A program made the translations under genes and the position numbers. A stretch of 64,000 bases of DNA. Source: Deltaproteobacteria bacterium. Lineage in GTDB: Bacteria > Desulfobacterota > Binatia > UTPRO1. The stretch is taken from the NCBI GenBank assembly GCA_020848745.1, contig JADLHM010000089.1, forward strand, positions 36,031-100,030, given 5' to 3'. The notes under the pieces are model-generated. The model ran no database searches. It saw only the letters and a list, made by a program, of their open reading frames with translations, and was not told the DNA's origin. Below, piece by piece: positions 19,533 to 29,021 of the stretch. How positions within the stretch are numbered: the first letter of the stretch is position 1; the number at the start of each line of letters is the position of its first letter.

Positions 19533-21854
19533 ATGGCCGCACCGACCCGGCTCCGGGCCGACGCCGAGCCCGTGGACGGGACCGGACCCCTCGCGCGCTT
19601 CTTCGCCGCCGTCATCGCGCGGCGCTGGCTGGTGATCGCCTTCTACGCGGTGCTCCTGCCGCCGGCCGCCTTCTACGCCGCCAGGGTCCAGCAGGACAAT
19701 TCGGTCGACCGGCTGATCATCGCGACCGACCCCGACGTCGTCGCGACCCGCGCCTTCGAGCAGGTCTTCGGCGAGGGCGAGTTCGCGCTCCTCCTCGCCG
19801 AGGCGCCCGATCCGCTGGCGCCGGCCGTGGTCGCGCGCGTCGACGAGATCGAGCGATCGCTCGCCGGCATCGACCACGTCACGGTGAACTCCACCCTCTC
19901 GATCTACCGGCGCGCCAGGGCCGGCTTCGAGCCGACCCCCGAGGACCTGGCCGCGTTCCGCGCCTTCGTCTCCGGCACCGACCTCTTCAAGCAGCAGGGC
20001 CTCGTCGGCGATCGCTACCTCGCGATCGGCCTCATCTTCGACGTCGCCAACACCGAGGAGCGGCGGACGGCGCTCGACGCGATCGAGCGGGCGATCGGGA
20101 AATATCGCGCGAAGCCGGCCCCGCTCGAGAAGCTCACCGAGCTCGGCGCGCCCTGGGTCGATCAGTACCTCGACGAAACGCAACAAGAGGCCTGGAAGTA
20201 CTTCGTGCTCTTCCTGGCGTTCGTCGTCGCGCTGAACCTCATCCTCTACCGCTCGGTGGCGACGCTCCTCGCGTTCCTGATCACGCTCGCGGTCTGCCTG
20301 GCGTTCTCGGTCGGCATCATCGGGATCCTCGACGGGACGCTCACGATCGTGTCGCCGATGGTGCCGATGACGATCCTCGTGACGGCGACGGCGACGCTCG
20401 TGTACCTGCACTCGCGCTTCGTCGACCGGCCGCCCGATCGCGAGGTCGTGGCGCACCAGGTCTTCTCGTACGTCAACAAGTTCGTGGCCTGCACCGCGTC
20501 GATCTTCGCGACCGCGGTCGGCTTCGCGGCGCTCGCGGTCTCCGACATCCGGCCGATCCGCGAGATGGGCATCTGGGTCGCGCTCGGCCTCACCGCCGTC
20601 TGGGTCGTCACGCTCACCCTCTTTCCGGCCCTGCAGGCGATCCTCCGGACGCCGACGGGCCAGGAGCGTCGCACCTTCGGCCCGTGGATCCAACGCGTCG
20701 CGGACTGGCTGCCGCGCGCGACCTACCGCTGGCGCTGGCCGCTCGTCACGAGCTCGCTCGTCCTCTCGGCGCTCGGAGCGATCGCCCTGCTCGGGCTCCC
20801 CGGCGTCGTCGCGCCGATGAAGATCCTGACGAACCCGGCCGCGTACATGAACCCCGAGGCGCCGCTCTACCTCGACATCCAGCGCCTGCAGCCGCAGATC
20901 CCCGGCTTGTCGGTCACGCAGGTGTGGCTGAAGGGCAGCCTCGGCAGCGTCTCGGAGCCCGCGGTGCTCAACGGCATCCACGAGTTCCAGAAGGCGCTCG
21001 AGCGGAACCCCGACGTCGGCGCCGTCGTCGGGCCGACGACGATCCTCCGCATGATCCGCTACATCGGCGGCCAGGGCGACACCTGGCCGGCGGACCCCGG
21101 CCAGGTCGAGGAGGCGGCGGGCCAGCTCGAAGGGCTCGTCGGCCAGGAGCCGCTCCTGCAGCGCTTCGTCCAGCCGCACGAGCTCGCGGAGGCCCAGATC
21201 ACCGTCGTCAGCCGCAAGCCAGAATACGAGGACCTGAAGCGGCTCGCCGACGGCATCCGCGCGGCGTGGGCCGGGACCGTCGCGAACGTCCCGGCCTTGA
21301 AAGCGTTCGAGCTCCAGATCGTCGGGCTCGCCCCGCTGCACGCGAAGATGGCGCAGGGCCTCGTACCGACCCTCGTCGAGAGCTTCATCCTCACGGTCGT
21401 CATCATCTTCGCCGCGTTCTTCGTCGTGTTCCGCAGCGGCACGGCGCGGCTCATGGCGATGATCCCGTCGATCTTCGCGATCCTCGTGATGTTCCTCGTG
21501 ATGCGGCTCACGGGCATGCAGCTCAACATCGCGACGATCCTGATCGCGTCGACCGTGCTCGGCACGTCCGAGAACGACCAGATCCACTTCTTCTACCACT
21601 TCCTCGAGGGCCGGAAGGACGGCGACGTCGAGCACGCCCTCACCCACACGCTGCTCGTCGCGGGCCGCGCCATCCTCTTCGCGACCATGATCAACGCCGG
21701 CGGCTTCGTCGCCTTCGGGTTCGCCGAGCTGCCGCCGATCGCGCAGTTCGGCATGCTCGCGGCGCTGGCATTCGTGCTGTCGATGATCGCCGACTTCACC
21801 GCGCTGCCGGCGGCGTTGTGGATCCTCTTCCGCGAGAAGCCGTCGGATCGCTGA
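19533..21854 (+). CDS. MMPL/RND-superfamily exporter
   Basis: About 773 residues with two halves of the RND fold. Each half has one membrane helix (WLVIAFYAVLLPPAAFYAA; WPLVTSSLVLSALGAIALL), a large outer loop, and a group of five helices (VLFLAFVVALNLILYRSVATLLA... and SFILTVVIIFAAFFVVFR...). It is a hydrophobe/flippase or lipid exporter of the MMPL type, using proton motive force. The ATG at 19533 fits a -10 element 9 bases upstream; ATG 19512 is the alternative. No membrane-fusion partner or outer channel gene is next to it. A charged residue pair typical of proton relay is less clear than in the MmpL proteins, so the substrate and coupling are unknown. Confidence 0.85.
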   Translation: MAAPTRLRADAEPVDGTGPLARFFAAVIARRWLVIAFYAVLLPPAAFYAARVQQDNSVDRLIIATDPDVVATRAFEQVFGEGEFALLLAEAPDPLAPAVVARVDEIERSLAGIDHVTVNSTLSIYRRARAGFEPTPEDLAAFRAFVSGTDLFKQQGLVGDRYLAIGLIFDVANTEERRTALDAIERAIGKYRAKPAPLEKLTELGAPWVDQYLDETQQEAWKYFVLFLAFVVALNLILYRSVATLLAFLITLAVCLAFSVGIIGILDGTLTIVSPMVPMTILVTATATLVYLHSRFVDRPPDREVVAHQVFSYVNKFVACTASIFATAVGFAALAVSDIRPIREMGIWVALGLTAVWVVTLTLFPALQAILRTPTGQERRTFGPWIQRVADWLPRATYRWRWPLVTSSLVLSALGAIALLGLPGVVAPMKILTNPAAYMNPEAPLYLDIQRLQPQIPGLSVTQVWLKGSLGSVSEPAVLNGIHEFQKALERNPDVGAVVGPTTILRMIRYIGGQGDTWPADPGQVEEAAGQLEGLVGQEPLLQRFVQPHELAEAQITVVSRKPEYEDLKRLADGIRAAWAGTVANVPALKAFELQIVGLAPLHAKMAQGLVPTLVESFILTVVIIFAAFFVVFRSGTARLMAMIPSIFAILVMFLVMRLTGMQLNIATILIASTVLGTSENDQIHFFYHFLEGRKDGDVEHALTHTLLVAGRAILFATMINAGGFVAFGFAELPPIAQFGMLAALAFVLSMIADFTALPAALWILFREKPSDR

Positions 21855-21999
21855 CGCCGCGGCCTTCGGTCCGCCGGAAACAGCCGGATCCGACTACGCC
21901 GGGAACTCGCCGAGCAGGGCGACGACGAAGCGGGCGTCGTCGAGCGCCGCCTGCGCCGGGTGGCACCCGCATGACGGGACCGTTAGAACCGCAGCGCTC

Positions 22000-22749
22000 A
22001 TGTTCCCCTACCACGACGAGAACGAGACCCAGCGCACGCCGGTCGTCACGTTCGTCCTCATCGGCCTGAACGTCGTGGCGTGGATGCTCTTGCAGGGCGC
22101 GGGGGCGGAGCTGCCGCTCGCGAAGTCGGTCTGCGAGCTCGGGCTCATCCCAGCGGAGCTTCTGCAGACGCGGCCGGTGGGGTCGCGCTTCCCGATGGGC
22201 AACGGCATCGCCTGCCTCACCGACCCGGGGCGGCAGGTCGGCAACATCCTCTCGTCGATGTTCCTGCACGGCTCGTGGATGCACCTGCTCGGCAACATGT
22301 GGTTCCTCTGGCTCTTCGGGAACAACATCGAGGACTCGATGAACCGCGGGGCGTTCCTCGCGTTCTACTTGACGTGCGGGCTCACGGCGGCGCTCGCGCA
22401 GGCCGTCACGAACCCGACGTCGGTGGTGCCGATGGTGGGGGCGTCGGGCGCCATCAGCGGCGTCATGGGCGCCTACCTCGTGCTCTTCCCGCGGGTTCGC
22501 GTGTTCTGCATCGTCCCGCTCGGAATCATCCTCACCCGCATGGCGCTGCCCGCCTGGGTGATGCTGCTCTACTGGGCCTTCCTCCAGCTCGCGAGCGGCC
22601 TCATGACCGGCGCGCACGATGGCGGCGGCGTCGCGTTCTGGGCCCACATCGGCGGCTTCGTCGCCGGCGTCGTCCTGGTGAAGCCGCTCGTCCGTCAGGA
22701 CCTCCTGATCGAGCACCGCCGCCACCGGTGGCTGCCGGAGCGCTCCTGA
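22000..22749 (+). CDS. Rhomboid-family intramembrane serine protease
   Basis: 249 residues and six hydrophobic segments. The catalytic Ser is in GASGAISGVMGAYL and the catalytic His in AHIGGFVAGVVLV; the loop-1 region with SSMFLHGSWMHLLGNMWFLWLFG has the usual H-x-x-x-N. The N-terminus FPYHDENETQRTPVVTF is typical of bacterial rhomboids. It would cleave membrane-spanning substrates. It is a single gene; substrate unknown. The 145 bases upstream hold a possible gene remnant on the other strand. Confidence 0.93.
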   Translation: MFPYHDENETQRTPVVTFVLIGLNVVAWMLLQGAGAELPLAKSVCELGLIPAELLQTRPVGSRFPMGNGIACLTDPGRQVGNILSSMFLHGSWMHLLGNMWFLWLFGNNIEDSMNRGAFLAFYLTCGLTAALAQAVTNPTSVVPMVGASGAISGVMGAYLVLFPRVRVFCIVPLGIILTRMALPAWVMLLYWAFLQLASGLMTGAHDGGGVAFWAHIGGFVAGVVLVKPLVRQDLLIEHRRHRWLPERS

Positions 22750-22762
22750 CGCGGGCGATCGC

Positions 22763-23419
22763 TCAGTTCGGAGCGTCGCAGCCGAGGCTCTTCCCGCCCG
22801 CGGTGAGCTGGGCGAAGAGCTGATTGAGCAGATTCTGCTCGTCGCGCCGCATGCGCGTCCGCATCGGCAGGCACAGGCAGACGTGCGGGCGCGCCGACGC
22901 GTTGTCGCCGAGCGAGACGTAGGCCTCGGCGAGGCGGAGATGGTTCTCCGGCAGGTCCGGATGGTTCCGCGTCAGGGTCTCGAGCATCTCGAGGCCGGTC
23001 TCGGAGTCGCCGTGCTTGATGAGCGCGGCGGGCGCGAGCACGTAGAGCGTGCCGAGCATGCGGGTCGCCGCTTCCCCGCGGAACCCGGGATCGAGTTCGC
23101 GGCTCCGGCGCGCGTAGAACTCGACGTCGCGCACCAGGTTGGCGGCGAGGAGGCCCTTCTGTTGCACGAGCCGGCCGGTCACGGCGGCGCGCCCGAACGC
23201 CGCCCCCGCCGTTTCGCTGCACGACGCCTGGCGGACCTTGTCGTACGCGGCCTCGCGCGCCTCGGGCGTATCCGTACCCTTCTCGACGAGCGCCTCGAGC
23301 TCGTCGGAAACCGCGAGGCAGTCGACGGGCGCGCGGAGCGGCAGCGGCACCTTGATGCCCTTGAGCGGCCCGCAGGCGGCGAGCGACGCGAGCACGACGG
23401 CGGCCACGGCGCGGCGCAT
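22763..23419 (-). CDS. TatT-like/TPR lipoprotein
   Basis: 218 residues. The signal peptide ends in a lipobox (LASLAAC), so it is a lipoprotein. The mature part is helical with ordered repeats (FYARRSRELDPGFRGEAATR; MLETLTRNHPDLPENHLRLAEAYVSLGD) reminiscent of TPR or TRAP-associated TatT proteins. The C-terminus carries Cys residues (HVCLCLPMR, LGCDAPN). The start ATG shares a base with the stop of the upstream solute-binding gene, so the two are one operon and probably work together in the periplasm. The resemblance to TatT is by pattern only. Confidence 0.6.
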   Translation of the reverse strand: MRRAVAAVVLASLAACGPLKGIKVPLPLRAPVDCLAVSDELEALVEKGTDTPEAREAAYDKVRQASCSETAGAAFGRAAVTGRLVQQKGLLAANLVRDVEFYARRSRELDPGFRGEAATRMLGTLYVLAPAALIKHGDSETGLEMLETLTRNHPDLPENHLRLAEAYVSLGDNASARPHVCLCLPMRTRMRRDEQNLLNQLFAQLTAGGKSLGCDAPN

Positions 23420-24248
23420 CAGTTGCCGTACGCCTTCTCGACGGCCGCGTACCTGCCGGCGTCGGCGCCCGCGAGCGCGATGATGCCGACCTCGGCGCAC
23501 GCGGTCTTTCCTTCGCCGTCGCACACCCGGCTGAGGCCGTCCTTGAACTTCTTGCGCTCCGCGGCCGGCGTGGTGCCGAACGCGACCACCGTCATCGACG
23601 GGAACTTCGCGCTCTCCCATACCGACCGGATGCCTTCGGCGCCGTCGATGTGGGGGAGCTCGGCCATCTGCGCGTCGTCGACGAGCGCGCACTCGGCCTC
23701 GCCGGTCAGCACCTTCTTGATCGCCTGCAGGGGACGCTGGGTCTCGACGAGCTGGAAGTCGCCGAGCACGAACGCTCGTCCGGAGACGACGCGCTCGAGG
23801 AAGCGGGGGTCGTCGGCATGGTCGGTCGCCATCGTCTTGCCGAAGCAGCCCTTGGCGTCGGGCGCGTTCTTGCTGATGAGGAAGTACTGCTGGCCGCCGG
23901 CGCGCGACACGAGCACCGTCCCGAGCACCTCGAGCTGGTACTTCTTCTGCAACGCGAGAAAGGCGGCGAGCGAGAGGATGCCGAAATGCGGCTTCTCGTC
24001 GCGGATGTACGCCTCGGCGGCGGCGCGCGTCGTGTGGTACTGCCCGTGCGCGTCGTTGCCCCAGCCGTACTGCTTCGCGGCGAGCGCGATGAAGCGGTCG
24101 AGGTAGCTTTGCGCGAGCGACGCGCCGCCGACCCCGTGCTCCTTCAGCACGAGCACGTTCACGCGCGAGGGCGGCGACGCCGCGAGCGCACCCGTCGCGA
24201 CCACGGCGGCCGCGAGGGCCGCCGCGATTCCCTGGACCGCGTCCGGCC

Positions 24249-24252
<4 letters not shown>
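23419..24252 (-). CDS. Periplasmic solute-binding-like protein (PhnD-like fold)
   Basis: 277 residues with a signal peptide (AALAAAVVATGALAA). The body resembles type-2 periplasmic binding proteins of the phosphate/phosphonate group: FGILSLAAFLALQKKYQLEVLG, YFLISKNAPDAKGCFGKTM, then AIKKVLTGEAECALVDDAQM and the closing strand SMTVVAFGTTPAAERKKFKDGL. No ABC permease or ATPase lies near, so it may be a stand-alone binding protein or a sensor. It overlaps the helicase stop upstream by 4 bases and is coupled to the lipoprotein downstream; co-transcription with the helicase is thus possible. Confidence 0.7.
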
Positions 24253-25634
<1,382 letters not shown>

Positions 25635-25863
25635 GAGAACCCGACCGGTGCTTATCCGATGAAAGTCGTTCCTGAGCAAACGGTCAGGCGCGCGCGCTGT
25701 CCGATCCCGTCAAGCCTCGAATTCAACGGGGCTTCGGAGATTGCGCGCCAAAATACGATCCGGCACGTCACCAGCATGCGGAAATTGCTGGCGGGACAAC
25801 CTGCCCCCTGTGCTAACGCGGTGCACGGCCGCCCCCCACAGCCCGCGGCCAGGAGGAAGCAAG
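25635..25863. other. Divergent promoter region
   Basis: 229 bases between the rhlE copy (leftward) and the unknown gene at 25864 (rightward), less GC-rich than its surroundings. TGTGCTAAC at 25810-25818 is a possible extended -10 for the rightward gene, giving a leader of about 40 bases. No gene is seen. Confidence 0.35.
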
Positions 25864-26814
25864 ATGCAAGATCGCGCCGGCATGCTCGTGCACCCCTTCA
25901 TGTTCCCCCTCAACCGCGACCGCGACCCGGAAGATTGGAAGATCCACTGGTTCCGTGACGGGACGGCGATGGGCCACGTCCTCTGGGCGCTGAGCACCAC
26001 GGGTCTCGCCCGGTCCTTCGACGTCGTGAACGCCGCCGACAGTCCCTGGCCCGCGAGCATCTCCGGCGAGAGCGCCCGGCTCGTCCTGTTCGTGACCGCG
26101 ACCCGGCTGCCGCTCAGCGACGACGATCAGCGCAAGGCCATCGCGCGCAGCGGCTGCGTGATCGAGAACGCGATCCTGAACCGCCTCCTCAACTACTTCA
26201 CCTACCTCGAGCGCGGCCGCGCCGTGCTGACGCGCGAGATGTCGGGCGTGCTGGAGCGCCGCAACCGCGCCGACATCGAGTTTCCGCAATACCATCGCCC
26301 CTGCAAGTACTTCCGCGACCTCTACGCCGAGACCCACGCTGAGCGCCGCCCCGTCGAGAACAAGAAGCCGTGGCGCACCTACGGCTACGTGGTGCGGGAC
26401 CAGCTCTGGATCGACGGTCCGCACTTCCTCTCCTTCTTCGCCATGGACGGTGAGACGAACATCGGCTTCGCCCACCTCCTCCGCACGCGCCACGCGAGTC
26501 TGCTCGAGGGTCCGGGCCTCTCGATCGTCGAGCTGAGCGGCATGATCCCGCCCAAGGTCGGGTCGCTCGAGTTCATCGACGAGTGGAAATCGGATGTCAT
26601 CCTCGACCGCGCTCCGACCCGCGTTCGGCCGCCGCGGACGCGCGAGCAGGCCTGTCGCGAGGCGCCGCTTTGCGGTCCCGATTTCATGGATGCGTACCTC
26701 GGGAAGTTCGGCCTCGGCGCCTCCGCCGCCGTGCCGCCGGCCGCCGACCCGGGAGCACGCGACGACCGGAGCGCCCGCACGACGCACCCCCTGCCGCGGC
26801 ATCGCGTCGCCTAA
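25864..26814 (+). CDS. Unknown conserved-looking protein
   Basis: 316 residues from an ATG with a strong AGGAGG six bases before it. I do not recognise a family. It begins MQDRAGMLVHPFMFPLNRDRD and is rich in aromatic, charged and His residues with no membrane segment (WKIHWFRDGTAMGHVLW; LNRLLNYFTYLERGRAVL; EFPQYHRPCKYFRDLY; LWIDGPHFLSFFAMDGETNIGF). This is consistent with a soluble enzyme. It ends 70 bases before the RING-like gene, with a palindrome between, so it may be outside the ubiquitin-like operon. Confidence 0.6.
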   Translation: MQDRAGMLVHPFMFPLNRDRDPEDWKIHWFRDGTAMGHVLWALSTTGLARSFDVVNAADSPWPASISGESARLVLFVTATRLPLSDDDQRKAIARSGCVIENAILNRLLNYFTYLERGRAVLTREMSGVLERRNRADIEFPQYHRPCKYFRDLYAETHAERRPVENKKPWRTYGYVVRDQLWIDGPHFLSFFAMDGETNIGFAHLLRTRHASLLEGPGLSIVELSGMIPPKVGSLEFIDEWKSDVILDRAPTRVRPPRTREQACREAPLCGPDFMDAYLGKFGLGASAAVPPAADPGARDDRSARTTHPLPRHRVA

Positions 26815-26847
26815 AGGAGGTTCGCCGGGAATTTCCTTTCGCCGGGA
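26813..26847 (+). promoter_or_regulatory. SD-like site inside a possible hairpin with a 10-base direct repeat
   Basis: AAAGGAGG (26813-26820) overlaps the stop of the upstream gene. AAAGGA can pair with TCCTTT at 26834-26839 over a 15-base loop. TTCGCCGGGA occurs at 26821-26830 and again at 26838-26847. No start codon is placed to use the SD-like sequence. Confidence 0.3.
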
Positions 26848-26862
26848 CCGCCCGGGCGGTCC
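26845..26862. promoter_or_regulatory. 18-base perfect palindrome before the ubiquitin-like operon
   Basis: GGACCGCCCGGGCGGTCC is its own reverse complement. It sits 22 bases before the start of the RING-like gene. A perfect palindrome without a loop suits a dimeric regulator better than a terminator, though it could also form a cruciform or an RNA stem. Confidence 0.45.
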
Positions 26863-26884
26863 GGAACGTGCGCATGTACCGCGC

Positions 26885-27385
26885 ATGCCGCACCTCTGGA
26901 CCGCCCCCGCTCCCGACACCGCAGCCGCCCGCGACGACCACGCGCCGCGCTGGTCCCGCCGGCTGATCGACGCGACGTGCACCGTCGGCGACGCGACGCT
27001 CGCGCGCGCGGACCTCACCGGCGGCGCGCGTTGGCTCGTGCTCGGGCCCGCGACGGTGCGCGTGAACGGCGCGCCGCTCGCGACCGGCATCGCGGTCCTC
27101 CGCGACCGTGACGAGCTCCTGATCGACGGCGCGCGCCTCTACTTCTCGACCGAGGCGCGCCCGGTCGTCACGCCGCTGCCGCCGAGCGAGCGTCCGCTCC
27201 GCTGCCCGCGCTGCACGGTCGTGATCGCGAGCGGCGCGGCCGCCGTGGCATGCCCCGCGTGCGGCATCTGGCACCACGAGAGCGCGGAGCGGCAGTGCTG
27301 GACGTACGCGGCCGTCTGCGCCTCGTGCGACCAGGCGACCGCCTTCGACGCGCCCTTCCGCTTCGACCCGATGGTGCTCGGATGA
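26885..27385 (+). CDS. RING-like zinc-finger protein with FHA-like N-terminal half (predicted E3)
   Basis: 166 residues. The first half (WLVLGPATVRVNGAPLATG, then RDRDELLIDGARLYF) has the VNG-x-x-L-x-x-G and D-x-D-x-L strand pattern of an FHA-like beta sandwich. The second half carries a binuclear zinc pattern: C107-x2-C110, C123-x2-C126, H130-H131, C138-W, C145-x2-C148. CPAC-GIWHH...QCW is the style of prokaryotic RING fingers described in computational surveys of bacterial ubiquitin-like operons. By context it would be the E3-like protein that brings E2 and target together. It is the first gene of the run and overlaps the E1-like gene by 4 bases. The FHA assignment is an inference; a phospho-binding Arg/Ser pair is not evident. 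Confidence 0.72.
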   Translation: MPHLWTAPAPDTAAARDDHAPRWSRRLIDATCTVGDATLARADLTGGARWLVLGPATVRVNGAPLATGIAVLRDRDELLIDGARLYFSTEARPVVTPLPPSERPLRCPRCTVVIASGAAAVACPACGIWHHESAERQCWTYAAVCASCDQATAFDAPFRFDPMVLG

Positions 27386-28485
27386 CGGCCACCCGCGGAG
27401 CCACGGTCGTGGTCGTCGGCGCCGGCGGCAGCATCGGCAGTCAGCTCGTCCCCCACCTCGCGCGCACGCCGGGCATCGGACGGGTCGTGCTCGTCGACGG
27501 CGACCGTTACGACGAACGCAACCTCTGGGGTCAGAACATCCGCCGTCGCGACCTCGGACATCTGAAGGTCGCCGTGCAGCGGCGAGTGCTGCGCGAGATC
27601 GACGGCACGCTCGCGGTCGACGCGATCGCGGACGTCGTCGAGAACGTGCCGCTCGGGCGCATGCGGGGCGACGTGGTGCTCGGCGCCGTCGACTCCAAGG
27701 GCGCCCGGCGCTCGCTCAACACGATCGCGACGCGCCTCGGCATGCCCTGGATCGACGCCGGCGTGAACGGCGATCAGCGCCTCGCACGCGTGAGCATCTA
27801 CCGCACCGACGCCGCGGCGCCCTGTCACGAATGCGCGTGGGACGACGGCGACTACGCGCTCGCCGACACGGAGCGGCCCTGCCTCGCGGGCGCGTCGTGG
27901 ACGCCGACCCGGGCGCCGAGCGCCCTCGGGGCGCTCGCGGCGTCGCTGCAGGCGCTCGAGTGCCGGCGGCTCCTCGCCGCCGAGGACGCCTTCGACGGCG
28001 CCGGGCGCGAAGTGGTCGTCGCCGCCGACACGCACCGCATGGTGGTGACCCGGTTCGCCCGCAACCCCGACTGCCGCTTCGATCACCGCGCCTTCGCGCT
28101 CCTCCCGCTCACGCCGAGCGTGGCGACCGCGACGCTCGCCGACGCGTTCGCGCTCGCGCGCCGCGCGCTCAGGGGCGACGCCGTCGAGCTCGGCGTGCCC
28201 GGCCATCTCTTCGCGACCCGGCTCACGTGCGTGCGGTGCCGGAACGCGCAGTCGCTCGCGCCGCATCTCCGCGGCCGCCTCGACGCGACCGCTCTCGCCT
28301 GCCCCGCCTGCGGCGCCGCGCGCGAGGTCGGCGGCTTCGACGCGCACGAGCGGCTCGACCCGACGCAGCCGGCGGCCGTCGCCGCGCTACCGCTCGCGCG
28401 GCTCGGGCTCCGCGCCGGCGACGTCGTCGGCGCGACCGACGGCCGCACGGTCGTCCATTTCGAATGTGGAGGTGACGCACCATGA
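27382..28485 (+). CDS. E1-like ubiquitin-activating enzyme (ThiF/MoeB superfamily)
   Basis: 367 residues. Rossmann ATP-binding motif VVVGAGGSIGSQL (residues ~9-21), then VLVDGDRYDERNLWGQNIRRRDLGHLKV with the Asp, Arg and Lys that contact ATP, and GAVDSKGARRSLN. A zinc-binding pair C148-H-E-C151 is followed by C167 (ERPCLAG), a candidate thioester Cys. SALGALAASLQALE corresponds to the helix after the crossover loop in MoeB. Extra zinc-ribbon pairs C283-x2-C286 and C307-x2-C310 form a C-terminal module. It would adenylate the C-terminus of the ubiquitin-like protein at 29898-30230 and pass it to the E2-like protein. Overlaps both neighbours by 4 bases. Confidence 0.88.
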   Translation: MTATRGATVVVVGAGGSIGSQLVPHLARTPGIGRVVLVDGDRYDERNLWGQNIRRRDLGHLKVAVQRRVLREIDGTLAVDAIADVVENVPLGRMRGDVVLGAVDSKGARRSLNTIATRLGMPWIDAGVNGDQRLARVSIYRTDAAAPCHECAWDDGDYALADTERPCLAGASWTPTRAPSALGALAASLQALECRRLLAAEDAFDGAGREVVVAADTHRMVVTRFARNPDCRFDHRAFALLPLTPSVATATLADAFALARRALRGDAVELGVPGHLFATRLTCVRCRNAQSLAPHLRGRLDATALACPACGAAREVGGFDAHERLDPTQPAAVAALPLARLGLRAGDVVGATDGRTVVHFECGGDAP

Positions 28486-29021
28486 TGGATCCGAAGCTCC
28501 GCGACTTCCTCGAGACGCAACGCACGCAAGGCCTGGCGCTCGCCGCCGCGAGCGACCTGCTCGAGCTCGTGCCGCTCGACGGCCCGCCGACGCGCCGTTG
28601 GGTCGCGCGTTTCCGCTGCGCCGGGCTCGTCGAGACCGAGACGGGAACGATCGTCGAGGGCGACGACTTCTGGGCCGGCATCACGTTCCGCGAAGACCAC
28701 CTGCGCGCGGTCGACCCGCGCATGCTCGTGACCTGGCTCCGCCCGCGCCTCTGGCACCCGAACGTGCTGGGGCCACTGGTCTGCCTCGGGCACACCGGCG
28801 TCGGCATCTCGCTCGTCGAGATCGTCTACCAGCTGCACGCGATCGTCACCTACACCAAGGCCACGCTCGACGACGCGCTGAATCCCGCGGCCGCCGCGTG
28901 GGCACGCGAGCAGGCGCACCGCTTCCCGGTCGATCGCCGTCCGTTGAAGCGCCTGGACGCTCCGGCGCCGGTCGGCGCGCCGGACGCGGTCGATTTCGTC
29001 GTCGCAGAGGTGGCGCCGTGA
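28482..29021 (+). CDS. E2-like (UBC-fold) conjugating protein
   Basis: 179 residues. The diagnostic stretch is TWLRPRLWHPNVLGPLVCLG: H92-P93-N94 is the HPN motif that supports the oxyanion hole, and C101 is at the position of the catalytic Cys of E2 enzymes. The preceding strands (WVARFRCAGLVETETGTIVEG; FWAGITFREDHL) and the following helix (SLVEIVYQLHAIV) fit the UBC fold. It would accept the ubiquitin-like protein from the E1-like enzyme as a thioester. Length is somewhat above a bare UBC domain because of a C-terminal Pro/Ala extension. Both ends overlap neighbouring genes by 4 bases. Confidence 0.85.
   Translation: MMDPKLRDFLETQRTQGLALAAASDLLELVPLDGPPTRRWVARFRCAGLVETETGTIVEGDDFWAGITFREDHLRAVDPRMLVTWLRPRLWHPNVLGPLVCLGHTGVGISLVEIVYQLHAIVTYTKATLDDALNPAAAAWAREQAHRFPVDRRPLKRLDAPAPVGAPDAVDFVVAEVAP

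Noticed and set aside
21894..21975. Short minus-strand tail reading HPAQAALDDARFVVALLGEFPA then stop-like pattern
   Set aside because: It looks like the end of an exonuclease-type protein, but fewer than 30 residues are left and no upstream part is found; too short to call a pseudogene.
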